DNA of 64,000 bases, from assembly GCA_954871525.1 (NCBI GenBank), contig OX940868.1, positions 22,191,056-22,255,055 on the forward strand, written 5' to 3'. Under the pieces are notes generated by a model. It had not been told where the DNA came from and did not search any database. It saw nothing but the letters and a program-made list of their open reading frames with translations. Position 1 is the stretch's first letter, and each line of letters starts with the position of its first letter. The DNA comes from Parietaria judaica. Lineage: Eukaryota; Streptophyta; Magnoliopsida; Rosales; Urticaceae. Of the stretch, positions 37,066 through 49,388 are shown in pieces. The position numbers were made by a program, and so were the translations under genes.

Positions 37066-37487
37066 AAAAAAAAGTCACCCCGAGTCGGATCAAAAAAGTT
37101 GAGCTCGGAGGATCGGGTGTGGCATTATATTCTAAATTTAAATGTACTTTATCATAATATATACTAAAATTTGTTTAATATTTAGAAGAATACAGCTTAA
37201 CCAAAAAGTTCTAAGTGATAACGTGTAAAACATAATTAAATTAAAAAAAGCCAAATGCTAAGTTACATAAGGTCTTAATTCATCAGCATACTTTTTATTA
37301 AATCACTTTCAAAAAGTAATTATTTAAACATCATAACAATCCTGACAAGGATTCCTAATCTTGATCACAAAGTATGCAATAACAAAATAATCTTAATGAA
37401 ATCTTAATCCAATTAGAAAATAAAATATTTAAATTCAAAGACGTTCTTGCCCGTCCGGCGCCTATTAGAGCGGGTTTATAAGTTTCT

Positions 37488-38475
37488 CTAGAAACGAGAA
37501 CGACAATAAGGGCATGTCCGACTTCTCTTCTCCCACATATTCTTGATGCAGTCCACGTGAAACATATGCGTGCATGGCAAGCTAGCCACGTGGCACCCCG
37601 TTTCCACGTCATGTATGCATATCGGACACGTCAACTTTTCCGATCCCTCGTTGCCGCCATTGTACATCACGGTCGCACTCTCTTTCAAATCGTCAAAAAA
37701 CAAAGCATCCTCCAATTTTTTCACTCAGCAAAAGTGAAATGTCTTTCATTTTCGGGGCGCTGCATTACCGTAATCTTCTGTATTTTCACGCGTATCTTGC
37801 CGGTCGTGCCCATGGTCACACCGAGCTCAACAATTTTCTCCGATGCGGCGGGAAGGCCGGCGATCGGGTGCGACCACTCTTCATCGCCATTTCGCCAAAA
37901 CGTGGCTTCGTTAGGAGAGGGATAAGGCAGGTGATCAGGGACCAAAGTATCATCAGCGTCGCGCCAGAACATGCCGAGAGTGAGAGGGCGGATGCGGAGC
38001 CTCGTGATAGCGGGCGCGAGAACTCCCAGGGCGGTGGTAGCTGAAGCGAAAGCGGTGAGCGGGAATGAGAATTGATGCGTGGCCACGGGGGTCACTATTG
38101 TGCGTATTGGTCCCTCAAGCCTGCGAGAGAGCTCGATCGCCACTTCCACTCTTTGTCGTTGAGCACTGTCAGCTTCTCTCGTAATCTGCTTGGCGCTAAC
38201 CTACATGTGGCTGCCTTCTTCCGTCTCACCGTCGTAATACCTGCTCCCCTCCTCCTGCGCCAACGTAAGTGGGACCAGTTTTTGAATCTTCACGAGAATC
38301 TCCGGCGACGTGCCAGCAGACAGCGCTGCTATGGAGGCGCCGAGCTCGGCAATCTTCTGCGACGCGCCGGCGAAGCCGTCGATAGGGCACGGGGCCGCTA
38401 CGTCTCGTTCTTGCCAGAGCGTGCGGCGGTCGGGGAAGCGGATGTTTATTGCCTTTATTTATTAATGACAACGCA
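37488..38475 (-). pseudogene. Disabled RING-H2 finger gene with an internal domain duplication
   Basis: The minus strand carries, 5' to 3', a domain copy (about 38440-38230), an in-frame TAG at 38200 (after GSHM), a second copy (38199-37724), then the RING part (37724-37488) in a shifted frame. The two copies align: TLWQERD..APCPIDGFAGASQKIAELG against TFWRNGDEEWSHPIAGLPAASEKIVELG, each followed by a VKIQK segment. The RING (LTCPIC, then CHVASLPCTHMFHVDC, then CPYCR) keeps all eight C3H2C3 metal ligands. It ends at a stop at 37488. No ATG fits, so one stop and one frameshift disable it unless very small introns remove them. The N-terminal domain is unknown to me. A RING E3 ligase relic is the best reading. 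Confidence 0.55.
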
Positions 38476-38678
38476 AATAGATCCGAAATATGGTGGTCTA
38501 AACCAAAACATAGAGAGAGAGATCATATACGAACTTTGAGCTTGTCGTACTCGTACTCTTCGTCGTTCTTAATCGGGTTCCCGGCTACCTAAGCCATCGA
38601 CGCTTTGAGAAACCTATGTTCGTCCAAGCCTGCATATATTAAGCGCTAAGAGAAAAACTACATTTTTTGGTCCTTCAA

Positions 38679-38840
38679 TCAATTTGGCGGACAGATGTTG
38701 GTGGCCGGCCGTCACGGTGGTGAATCCCGAGTAACACCACACTTCACCTGAAAGCACATGCAGCACCGCCCACACGAATACCCGGTGTTGAACACCGTCG
38801 TGCTTAGAGCCGCCGTGCTTGTCCCTGTACTCGCTATTGA
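38679..38840 (-). pseudogene. Relic of an alpha-expansin gene
   Basis: One minus-strand frame reads STAALSTTVFNTGYSCGRCC and, after a degraded stretch with an in-frame stop, PATNICPPN. These correspond to the TAALSTALFN..CG.C and TATNFCPPN segments of the expansin double-psi beta-barrel domain. Only about 50 codons remain, with no start, no signal peptide and no C-terminal domain. The longer open frame on the same strand in another phase is not the expansin frame. It sits next to the disabled RING gene, in a patch of gene fragments. Confidence 0.6.
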
Positions 38841-38959
38841 ACAAGTTCTTTTATCCTATGATAATTAATCCCCATTGAAAAAATAAATCATATTTTAATA
38901 TTTCTACAGACTAAAAGTACAAGTTCTAATACTCAATCATTCAATATATATAAGTTCTA

Positions 38960-39190
38960 GGGTTCTTTAGGGTAATAGCCAAACTTAAAAGTGTGTTTAA
39001 CAAAATAGTCAAATTTTGTTTAATTTTGTAAACTAGCTAATTAACCACTTAAACAAAACTCCAATTACATTGTTAATTTTGGTTAATTTTGGATAGTTTA
39101 AGTGGTTAATTGGCTAGTTTACAAAATTAACCAAAATTTGGCTATTTTACAAATCTTATGTTTCAGTTTGGTTATTTAGAGCAATTTCTC
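38960..39190. mobile_element. MULE-derived MITE, 231 bp, 9-bp target duplication
   Basis: Flanked by TAAGTTCTA on both sides (38951-38959 and 39191-39199). The element folds back along almost its whole length: TTTTGTAAACTAGC.AATTAACCACTTAAAC is repeated inverted. The ends GGGTTCTTTAGGGTAATAGCC and GAGAAATTGCTCTAAATAAC (reverse strand) match the two ends of the 2.05-kb element at 13741-15789. Confidence 0.93.
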
Positions 39191-39199
39191 TAAGTTCTA

Positions 39200-40330
39200 A
39201 TACTTCTTCTTGAGTCGCCTAGCAAACTGGTCCCGTCTTTCATCAGCGCAACCATGGAATAGCTTCGGCTGGGCTTTTCCTCGTCTTTACGTTTGGCTTC
39301 GGGTGGGACCATGTTCGGCCAAGTCTTCCTTTGTTCACGTGAAAACCTTTTCCCTTGTCGGTTTTTCGAGCCAAGAAGACTCAAGTGCGGGCCTCTATGA
39401 ACCGGTAGTCCGTCGATCCGCAAATTCGCCTCAAATTCTTTTTTTATAGTCAGTACCATAAGTAGCACATGAGATCTACGTACATAAGTAGGAGCTAAAC
39501 ATGTGACATGTCCAATGATCTTAATCATCCACATATTATTGATAAAAGTAAAAAACTAAAGAGCGATCTGTTAATGTCTAATATCAGCAAGACTCGTTTA
39601 TCATCAAAAAGTCTGTAGGACTCCAAAAGATTAACTAGAATTGGTAAAAATACAAACTCGACTATTCTATTTGCGAGTTTGGATAAACACGAGTCTGATT
39701 TACATTTCGAATCCAAAAATTTTGCGAAATTAGTATTCATTATAATTCGAATAAGTTCTAAAATATTTTAAAAAATCAAAGTTGTATTAATAATTACATG
39801 TAGAGTATGGACGATGCTACCTCCATTAGTGGGCTGGGATCGCCAAAAATACTATAATTCGAGTTGAGTTTCAATCTAGTTTCTCCTTGATCAATCTCAT
39901 AACATGTTTTTCTTTTTTCCTAGGAACCACTCGATTTTTCTTTAACACCCGATCCTCGCTCTTTTTCACCGATGCAGGGCCTCGTCAGTCCTAGAACCCG
40001 GTTGTTTGAATCAAAATGATAGGAAAAATATCAAAACATGAGTCCCTTGTGTCTTAAATAACAGTCGTTTTGAGAGAAAATGGATCATGAGAATAGCATA
40101 CTAGTATAATCAAATTATAAATATATCATGGATGAAATTCTCCCTGATCTGTTTTTGCTATAGAAAAATGAAAGCATAATTATTCTTCTGAAACTATTGG
40201 ATATATAATAATCAATAAAAATCTAAATTTCATGAAATTTGAAAAGCAAAAACCTAGATATTCTCATATTAATAATCCTTCTCATAGTCTCATAAAACAT
40301 TAAATTAATTCTGAAAGACAGTGACAGGCA
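39200..40330. other. Intergenic; one unassigned coding-like patch
   Basis: The minus strand at about 39230-39450 has an open, hydrophilic frame (FEANLRIDGLPVHRGPHLSLL and onward, rich in Lys/Arg) of better-than-background composition, but I do not recognise it. The rest is AT-rich without gene signals. Confidence 0.3.
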
Positions 40331-40404
40331 GGTTTCGTGGTGTAGTTGGTTATCACGTCAGTCTAACACACTGAAGGTCTCCGGTTCGAACCCGGGCGAA
40401 GCCA
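40331..40404 (+). tRNA. tRNA-Val (anticodon AAC), second copy
   Basis: Identical over all 74 nt to the copy at 36433-36506, with intact A and B boxes and anticodon AAC. Only the first few upstream bases (ACAGG or GCAGG) are shared with the other copy. Confidence 0.97.
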
Positions 40405-40483
40405 TTCCAACCTAGCGTTTTTTACTGAACCATTTTTCCTCACAGTTTTTTTTGTTACTGAATTCGGAAGTTTGTGACATACA

Positions 40484-40535
40484 GGTCTTATGGTGTAGTC
40501 GGTTATCACGTCTGGTTCGAACCCGGGCGAAACCA
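40484..40535 (+). pseudogene. tRNA-Val pseudogene lacking the anticodon arm
   Basis: Starts GGTCTTATGGTGTAGTCGG, runs through TTATCACGTC and jumps directly to TGGTTCGAACCCGGGCGAAA. The 22 nt holding the anticodon stem-loop and variable loop are missing, and the acceptor stem is mismatched. It lies 80 bp downstream of the intact second copy, so it looks like a decayed local duplicate. The B box is intact, the A box nearly so. Confidence 0.9.
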
Positions 40536-41042
40536 TTTAAGCCTAGTCATTTGTTTTGCTCAGAAAGCCCTCTCATCTGATATTTATTTGAATATGAAGA
40601 GTTTAGATACCATATTGTCTCTCAAAAGTACGGACATATAACGTAACACCAATAAGCTCAACTCTGACGAGTCGGAGTGAGTAAGCGCTCGTGATATCCG
40701 TGGCGTTTCGCAAGAACTCTGGCATTACACGAACTTCTTCAAAAATCAATATCTTTCTCGTAATGTAAAAATATAGTTTAGGCTTCCCCACTATAATATT
40801 TATTCGCGGATGCCACGCCACAGAAATGTGACCGGAACTTCTACCAAGACGGGTATGGATAACTAATGAAGGTATCAACATTAATCTTTATCAAAACGTA
40901 GTATTTTTGACATGATTTATATATTATATATAAAAAAAAAAAAAAAAAAACTCTAAGCATGTACACGAGTGAAAGAAGAAGAAAAGAAAGTTCCGAAGAA
41001 AACAAGAAATAAAGAATTTACTAAGAATAAAAAGCGTGTATT

Positions 41043-43218
41043 CTAGTTGTCACACCTCCACTTTGACGTGGGAACACAGCTCAGATAATGGCACCAACTA
41101 CAGTGCTTGTTCCCATCCTCTCCTCTGAACAGCATCACCAACCCAACGGTAAATCTGTAGTAACAACAAACCACAACTTAAATAAACAATACAAAAACGA
41201 AACCCTACTGGGTCGGTGTTTACAGGTTTTGACCAAGTAACAAGAAGTGGATAGGTAACCGGTATGGTTATCGGTTTTTTTTTTTAGTTAAAGGTTTGTA
41301 ACATAATGACGTTAAAATTGAGTATATTGCAGTACATGCATCCGAACATTCACAATCTTGTCGCACTGTCACAATTGTTGACTGTTTTCGTCCAGTTTTA
41401 AAATTTGATAAAAACTATCGACAGTTTACCGGGCATGGGTAAAATACAACACTAAACAAGCTTGATCTGACACTTGCTATAAAAAGAGTTTAGGGGGGAA
41501 AGTGCAAGAATAGGGACTTACCCAACAATGAGCAACGCTATGGCAACGAGGAGGAGAATGTACTGGTAAGGCTTGTGCTTAGACTTCACTCGGGCGTTCG
41601 CCGGAAGGTGGCGGCTCTCGGCATAACCAAACTGCGGTCGGATTAGAAGAACGAAGCCGAGGAGAAGCCCGGCGAAAAATCCTCCGATATGAGCGAAGTT
41701 GTCAACATGGGGGAGAATTCCGACCGCTAAGTTGATGGCAATGATGATCACAAGTGTAAATAACGCCGCAGCCTGCAAGGCAAAATGAACGAACAGTTAG
41801 CAACCTAGAAAACGCTCCAGTGATAATTTATAATTCTCTAAGTTCCAAACAAGCCCTCAACGATCAGCAAAAAAAAACAAAGGAATGGAAGCAATGAAAC
41901 TACTAAACCTTGTTAGTGACATCTTGATTTTCTAGTATATATTTTCCTTTTTTTTATGCAATCAAACAAGATCCTAACAATTAACGGACAAGAGAACGAC
42001 ATTAGAGCAAATCGAAACCTTATTGGAATAGATTGTCCAGTTTGTGAGGAGCTCGGATAGCATTGCTCCAAGAAGGCCGAAGAGAGCGCCGGAAGCTCCC
42101 ACGCTGATGTTGCCATCGCGCTTAATAAAAAGTGATGACATAATGCTTCCACCTAATCCCGCTATCAGGTAGATTAAGCCCACTTTCACTGCATAAATAA
42201 AACTCAATCAAATCAGCAAAAAATAAACGCACGGTTCCGAATCCTATCGTCGTCGTCCTAATATCATTAATGTTGACATAAAAAGGTATTTCAAATCCTT
42301 TAGCATTGTCATCGAATCGTCCTTTCGTCTTAAATCCTAACAACAATAAGGAATTATACTGACTCCTATTATTGAATCAAATAGTGGACAAAGTATCATA
42401 CCGAAACCGAATTGCTGTTCGAGGCGGATTCCGATGAAGACCAAGCTCAACATGTTGGCGAGCAGATGTATGACACCGGCGTGCAACCAGATGCAGGTGA
42501 TAAGCCTCCAAGCTTCATTCCCATGAACAACTTTCTCCCATTGCAAAGCTCCTAATTTCTCCAATCTGTCCCCAAAAACCCGAAAACGAAAAGATCATTA
42601 TTACCAAAAGTAACATGTAATCACAAGCAAAACTCTTTCAATTCAGCTTCAAAGTGTAGATTCTTTACAAGAAAATCACTTTCAAAAGGTTTAAAAGCAA
42701 AGCTTTATTGCTTTTTTAGGATCTTTATTGAGATCATTTCTCTTTCGAAATTGTTCCGTAATCAACACACAAATCCTTCACGCATCAACAAAAAATTAGG
42801 TCACTGAAATGAAGCTCCCAAATTCCCAAAATTGGAAAAGACGAAAGATTCTCAAAAGCTCAAGAAACAAGATCAAAAAAATGGAACTTCCGATTCCATT
42901 AAAGAAGAGGCGAATCGATGATACTCACGTGGAAGAGGAGGGGCCGAAGAGAGGATTCTCCTTGAGAGGCTCGAACGAGAGCCTCCCGAGGAACTTGGCG
43001 ACGCAGGCTCCGTCGAATCCGAGGTTGTTCCTCGGACAGTTGTTGACGTACATGGCGACTATGAAGACGGCGACGTTGGCGACCACGAACATCGGGACGA
43101 GCCACGAGGTCCATTGATGCTCCGAGGTTTCCACGTAGTAAGGGCTCGAGTAGTTGCCGCCGTTCGCCGCCGCCCTGGGCTTGGTCACGCCTCCTCGCTC
43201 CAGATCTTCGCTCGCCAT
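41043..43218 (-). CDS. Rhomboid-like intramembrane serine protease (5 exons)
   Basis: Predicted 328-residue plant rhomboid of the RBL1/RBL2 group, expected in the Golgi membrane, where it cleaves transmembrane segments. Exons from the start: 42929-43218, 42402-42565, 42019-42188, 41522-41772, 41043-41154; all GT-AG. After a cytosolic N-terminus the first membrane span is about residues 40-58. The rhomboid core shows [12 protein letters not shown] (His130, Asn134), the active-site GASGALFG with nucleophile Ser184, and FAHIGGF with catalytic His236; both catalytic residues are present, so it is a predicted active protease. The C-terminal tail carries the plant-specific [17 protein letters not shown] cysteine motif. 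The last exon is short and easily missed; it was placed by this conserved tail. Confidence 0.93.
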
Positions 43219-43336
43219 AGCTCGATCGCTTCGCTTCGGATAATCGCAGAGTCTCTGGAATTTATACGAAGAAGAAGAAGAAGCAGAGATTGAGAGTAGC
43301 TCGAAGGAAGAGGAAAGTGTTTGATAAACAGTTACA

Positions 43337-43374
<38 letters not shown>

Positions 43375-46300
43375 CTTGTTTTTTGGCGGTGATGAAAAAA
43401 TAAAAATGAAAAAGAAATACGCGCTAAAATAATTAATAATTGTTATGATATTAAGGGATCAGGAAATTACTTTTGTACCCCTGGGGAGGAAAGGGACGTG
43501 TTAGCGAGGAGATATTTTTCCATGATTAATCAGGAGATGATACTAGTTGTTGATAATGATTTGCTTAGCTTAAGTCATACTCAACATTATGAAAAAAGTT
43601 ATTTCAAAAAATAACTTATTTTCTCATTTATTTTCTCCTGGAAAAAAATAATTATGTTAGCCCATGTTAATTCAAAAAATATATTTCAAGGACAATGCAC
43701 AATTTTTATTTTTGAAATTATAAGGAAAGAATCCAATGGGCATCAGTGTCAATTACTAAAAAATGCAAGGAAATATAGGTTTTGTTTGTTAAGTTAAGCA
43801 TAGTGACCTATTATATTTGATTTCTATCTTTCATTGACTAATTCAATTGGTTTATTGTTTACAAGTTACACCTAATTACAGCTATGTGTTTTTTCAGAAC
43901 TTGTTGTGCAAATATAGTAATAAATAATGAATGTTTGGCTAATTGCCATATGGATTGGCGAGATCAACTATATTTAGGTCTCTTGTATATTTATTTATAC
44001 AATATAACTATACATACGTGACAATAACTATAAGTTGACTGAATAAAAATGATATCGGAATATGTCAAAATTAATATAATTGAAAAAGGGTCCATGTTGT
44101 TTCAAATTTATAGGACATCATATATATATATATATATATAATTATAAAATAAATGGAAAAAATAGTGTACTTGAAAAGGGAAAACTAAAGGATATAGTAG
44201 GGAATGCACTATATATATATTTAATATTGGAATATCACTAAAAAAAAACAATGCAAATTTACTCGTTTTGATGGCAATAAGAATAAACTTTTTAGCAAAA
44301 CTATGATTCTTTTTGGTAATTTTTATGAAGTCAAGCTCGGTTTCAAATAAAGTGGATTGATGATAAACATGCTCTTTTATTTATTCAACGAAAGACTTAC
44401 TTTGAACCTTTTTGCTTATTTTCCTTTTTCTTTTAACTCACAAAGAACATTGTATTTTATTTATTATTTCATAGAACACTCCAAAATTAAATCAATAACC
44501 ATTGCTAATTAATACCAAATATTAACTATTTCCAATCTTCAATTGGACTAAAGTCAATCACCAAAATGATGTATTATAATAATTCAAGTCATGACTATAA
44601 GATTATCACCATATTGTTGATTAATACAAACTCAAAAATTATTACTTTGTGGCCACTGATAGAACAAAACCTCACATATTTTTATGGAATATGCGGTTGC
44701 ACAAATATATGAATAAATTATGTAAATATAAATCTATTTAATTTGATAAGGGTAGTTTAGTCATTGGATTGGGAGTTAAATGAATAAAATCAAATGGTGG
44801 CAGGTGAGAGTTGCTAGGAAGATGGATGAGTGGGGCTATTTCCGCCATTTGTGGTTCCTTTGAGGGAACGTGACACATTTGTTTTTTGGGCTTACGCGTA
44901 TTCGTGTGAAAGACTAACCGTTTTTTTTTTTAATTACTATTATTGCTATCTTTCATTTATTTATGGAAAGGAAAATAAAATAAAATAAAAATTGCAGCTA
45001 AAGTTCTCAAATTTGTTTATTTCTTACCGATAAAGTTCTTCATCTTAACTTTTAGCGATTAAAGTTCCCGGTGTTAATGTTTTATCTTTAAACATACAGT
45101 CAACTGAACATCACGGGACACTCAACAAAAAGCTCCAATTATTTGTAAGAAAACACTAACATAAGAGATGGTAAATTGTAATCGTAAAAACATAAGTTTA
45201 AAAACTTATTTGTGATACTCGATGAGTTTGAAGACTTTAAGCGCATGTTTTTCTAAATGATATATTAAGTTTACATCAGTTCATTCACACTTCAAGTAGT
45301 AGTAAATTAGGAGCCGTAGGTTTATTAATTTAGATATATGTTCCACAATTTAGGCATTTATCTTAAATTTCAACTCAGAATTTTATCAAAGACTAAACGA
45401 GTTCACGTATTATTTAATTGTGGTGTATAAAATAATGTATTGCTGTATTTAAATGATAAATAATTAGAGCTTACTTGACTTGTCATGTAAATCAAGACCT
45501 CTAATAAACAAATAACATGCATTACTATAATAATATATACTAAATAGTAATACGATACACGTCAATATCGTATTATACTGTTTGAGACGCCTTATTTGTA
45601 TGCACATATTTTGTGAGTTGGTTTTGGTAGTTGAAAAGCAAAATTTATATCTAAATTATATTATATATATTTATAAATCACTTGCTTAGAAGCCACTCAT
45701 ATTTACTCGCTTTTATTAAGATTGGAATAATATATTCTGCTTTTCTTAGGTATACCTATTTTCTGCAGATAGAGAAATAATAGTAAATATTAAAATTCCC
45801 AAATCACCAATATTTAAAAGAAAATATCCCATGAACTTTATGTGTTAGCACTTAGCAATATAAATTCTCCTTACATAGAGGCTGTTTCAAAAGATTAGAA
45901 GGTCATTATGTCTAAAATTAAAATTCGTAGATCAAAGTGGACCAAGAAGGGAAATTTAGGGAACATTTGTACCAATTACTTACGTTGTGTATAATGGTTA
46001 AACTTTGAAATCTTTAGAGGCCCGAGCTCGCGGAATATTTCTAAAATTTAAAAATCACAACAAAAGTACCCAATTTCAACTCAAACATTAATGACATGTA
46101 TCAAAATTACGATGAAGGCCGTGATCGATTCTCCCTTAAGTTAAAGAAAGAGACCCAACACCAAAACCACCACAAAAATTGAGTAAAAATAACACCAGCT
46201 AAAGTTAATTAAAAGACGAAAATAACCTTTCTCTAAGCTCTTACAAACCCTTAATAACCAAATAGCTCATCATATAGTTTTCAATATCATTCATAAGAAA

Positions 46301-46528
46301 CAAAACTTGACAGAAGTAAGAGGGTTATAATAGTTCAATAAAAAAGAAGTAAAAACAATAACGATGATCAATTAACGAGTAAACAAAAAAGAGATTGGCT
46401 TTCACCGCCAACAGAATCCATACACTACATGACAGTTTCAGCAAAACGACATAAATAGTTGAGCAATAATACTAAGCTTGGGCAACAAAGAACAGACTCC
46501 AAGAAAATCAAAGGAAGCCACCGAAAAA
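43219..46528. other. Intergenic, AT-rich; no gene seen
   Basis: Rhomboid 5' leader with GAA repeats (43255-43310), a (TA)n tract at 43343-43370 and another near 44120-44141, then about 2.3 kb of AT-rich sequence without recognisable genes. The right end includes the RPL24 3' untranslated region. Confidence 0.5.
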
Positions 46529-47889
<1,361 letters not shown>

Positions 47890-47929
47890 GGCGGCTGAAG
47901 CTCGGTGGTGAGATGTGAAGAGGAAGCCG

Positions 47930-48030
47930 AAACCCTAACCCTAATCGAAAACGAATACACCATTTTAAGGGAGTTTTTGGACTTTTTCTGATATTGGGTT
48001 TCATGGGCTTCTTTTTTAGTTTTGGGCCGA
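47930..48030 (-). promoter_or_regulatory. RPL24 leader/promoter: tandem telo box and site II motifs
   Basis: AAACCCTAACCCTAAT (47930-47945) is a double telo box (AAACCCTAA). Upstream for this minus-strand gene lie ATGGGCTT (48003-48010) and TTGGGCCGA (48023-48031), matching site II (TGGGCY). The pair of motifs is the established signature of co-regulated plant ribosomal protein genes; binding of TCP-type factors to site II is known in Arabidopsis. Function here is inferred from the match. Confidence 0.6.
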
Positions 48031-48039
48031 GCTGATTCA

Positions 48040-49388
48040 GGCGACTGAAAGCTTGTCGTTTTCTCTACATAGTTGTCGTTTTTATCTTTTTTTGAAAACA
48101 TGTTTTGGGGTCTAAATTAAGTCATTAACCCGGTTCGAGAATCAATGGAGACCTTTGACCGAAGGAAATGACTTCAAGAAGGTCCCTTTCCACGTAGGTG
48201 GATGGTTTGGAGCCGAGCAAAGTCGCAAACGCTGAGATGGAGCCAGAACCGACCGAAGACCTTGTGCAAGATACAAGGTCAAGCACGATTCCTACACCCA
48301 GAATCCGACCCGATCCAACCCAATCAAGACGAGTCGAGCCCAGCAACACAACCAGAACAAGATCTCCCCCGCAGGATATGTTCCCTTATGCGCAAACAAG
48401 ATCGTCACCTCAGACGTCACGATTGCATGAGCACTACGACTTAGGACGACGAGATCAAGAAGACCACTAAAATCAGAGTTTTCTTGAAATCATATCCTAG
48501 TAGAGGCCCAAATGTATGTTATAAATAGAATAAGCTTAGTATGGCATCAACGATCACAAATTCCAAAAACATATTATCTCTTGTTACTTTTCTTTATCCA
48601 AATCTGTTGTTTTATCACCATTGTACTTTACGATTTGATTGAGCATTTCAACAATTGATTTTTTTTTTTTACGTAATTCTTACTTAGGAATGCTTGTGAC
48701 TGTATAATAATTTATTAATTTTGTTTATTTTCTATATAATATAAGTTAACCAAAGAAGTTGATTTTTTTTTTTCAATTAATTATGAGCAAACTCAATAGC
48801 TAAACGTGAATTTTATGGCAATAAACTATATGAGTTATGTAACTAAATGGAGAAGATAGTTAAATATAAGGTGAGTCAAACCCAACCAAATTTCAAAATC
48901 TAATGTGATTGTTTATCATCTTCAAAACTCAATTTAACATATTTGAATTTCGGTTAGATTGAACACAGTTGAATTTTAATTATTCAAAAATATAATTTAT
49001 TCTTTATACATAGATAAGCTCTAAGTAATGTGATCTTTGTAATGTTATTTTGAAAATAATATTATCATGTGGAAATTGATGTATCCATCAACAAGTCAAA
49101 ATCGAAAATACAGACTATAATTATACAGTTTATTAATTTAAGTGTATAGTATTTAAAGAAATCCTAAATTACTATTAATTTAACTGTTCAAAAAAGAGCA
49201 TATCTATTGTCGTTTTCCAATTCATTGTCGTAGGAATAAAACAAAGACACGACATGTTAAAAGAACAATAAATATTACTTGATTAAACAAGTTCTAAACT
49301 TGGACCACAACATTACAGAAGACATAAACTTCTTCACAAATGACAAATCTTTGAGCTTGAGTGTTCAACGCAAAAGGCAGAAACTCGT
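48040..49388. other. Intergenic; unassigned coding-like patch at 48150-48470
   Basis: The plus strand has an open frame of about 90 codons (Pro/Thr/Arg/Glu-rich, 48198-48470) of balanced composition, followed by AT-rich sequence with a TATA-like ATAAATAG at 48522. It could be the end of a decayed retroelement, but I see no defining motif. The rest is AT-rich. Confidence 0.3.

Noticed and set aside
36711..37093. Lysine-rich minus-strand open frames of 72-118 codons
   Set aside because: Produced by the 30-bp degenerate tandem array.
38614..38844. 76-codon minus-strand frame over the expansin relic
   Set aside because: It is in a different phase from the recognisable expansin segments and has no resemblance of its own.
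40484..40535. Third tRNA-Val gene
   Set aside because: Lacks the anticodon arm, so it was listed as a pseudogene.
48198..48470. Candidate small gene of about 90 codons
   Set aside because: No domain, splice or start context and no known family. It was recorded only as an unassigned patch.
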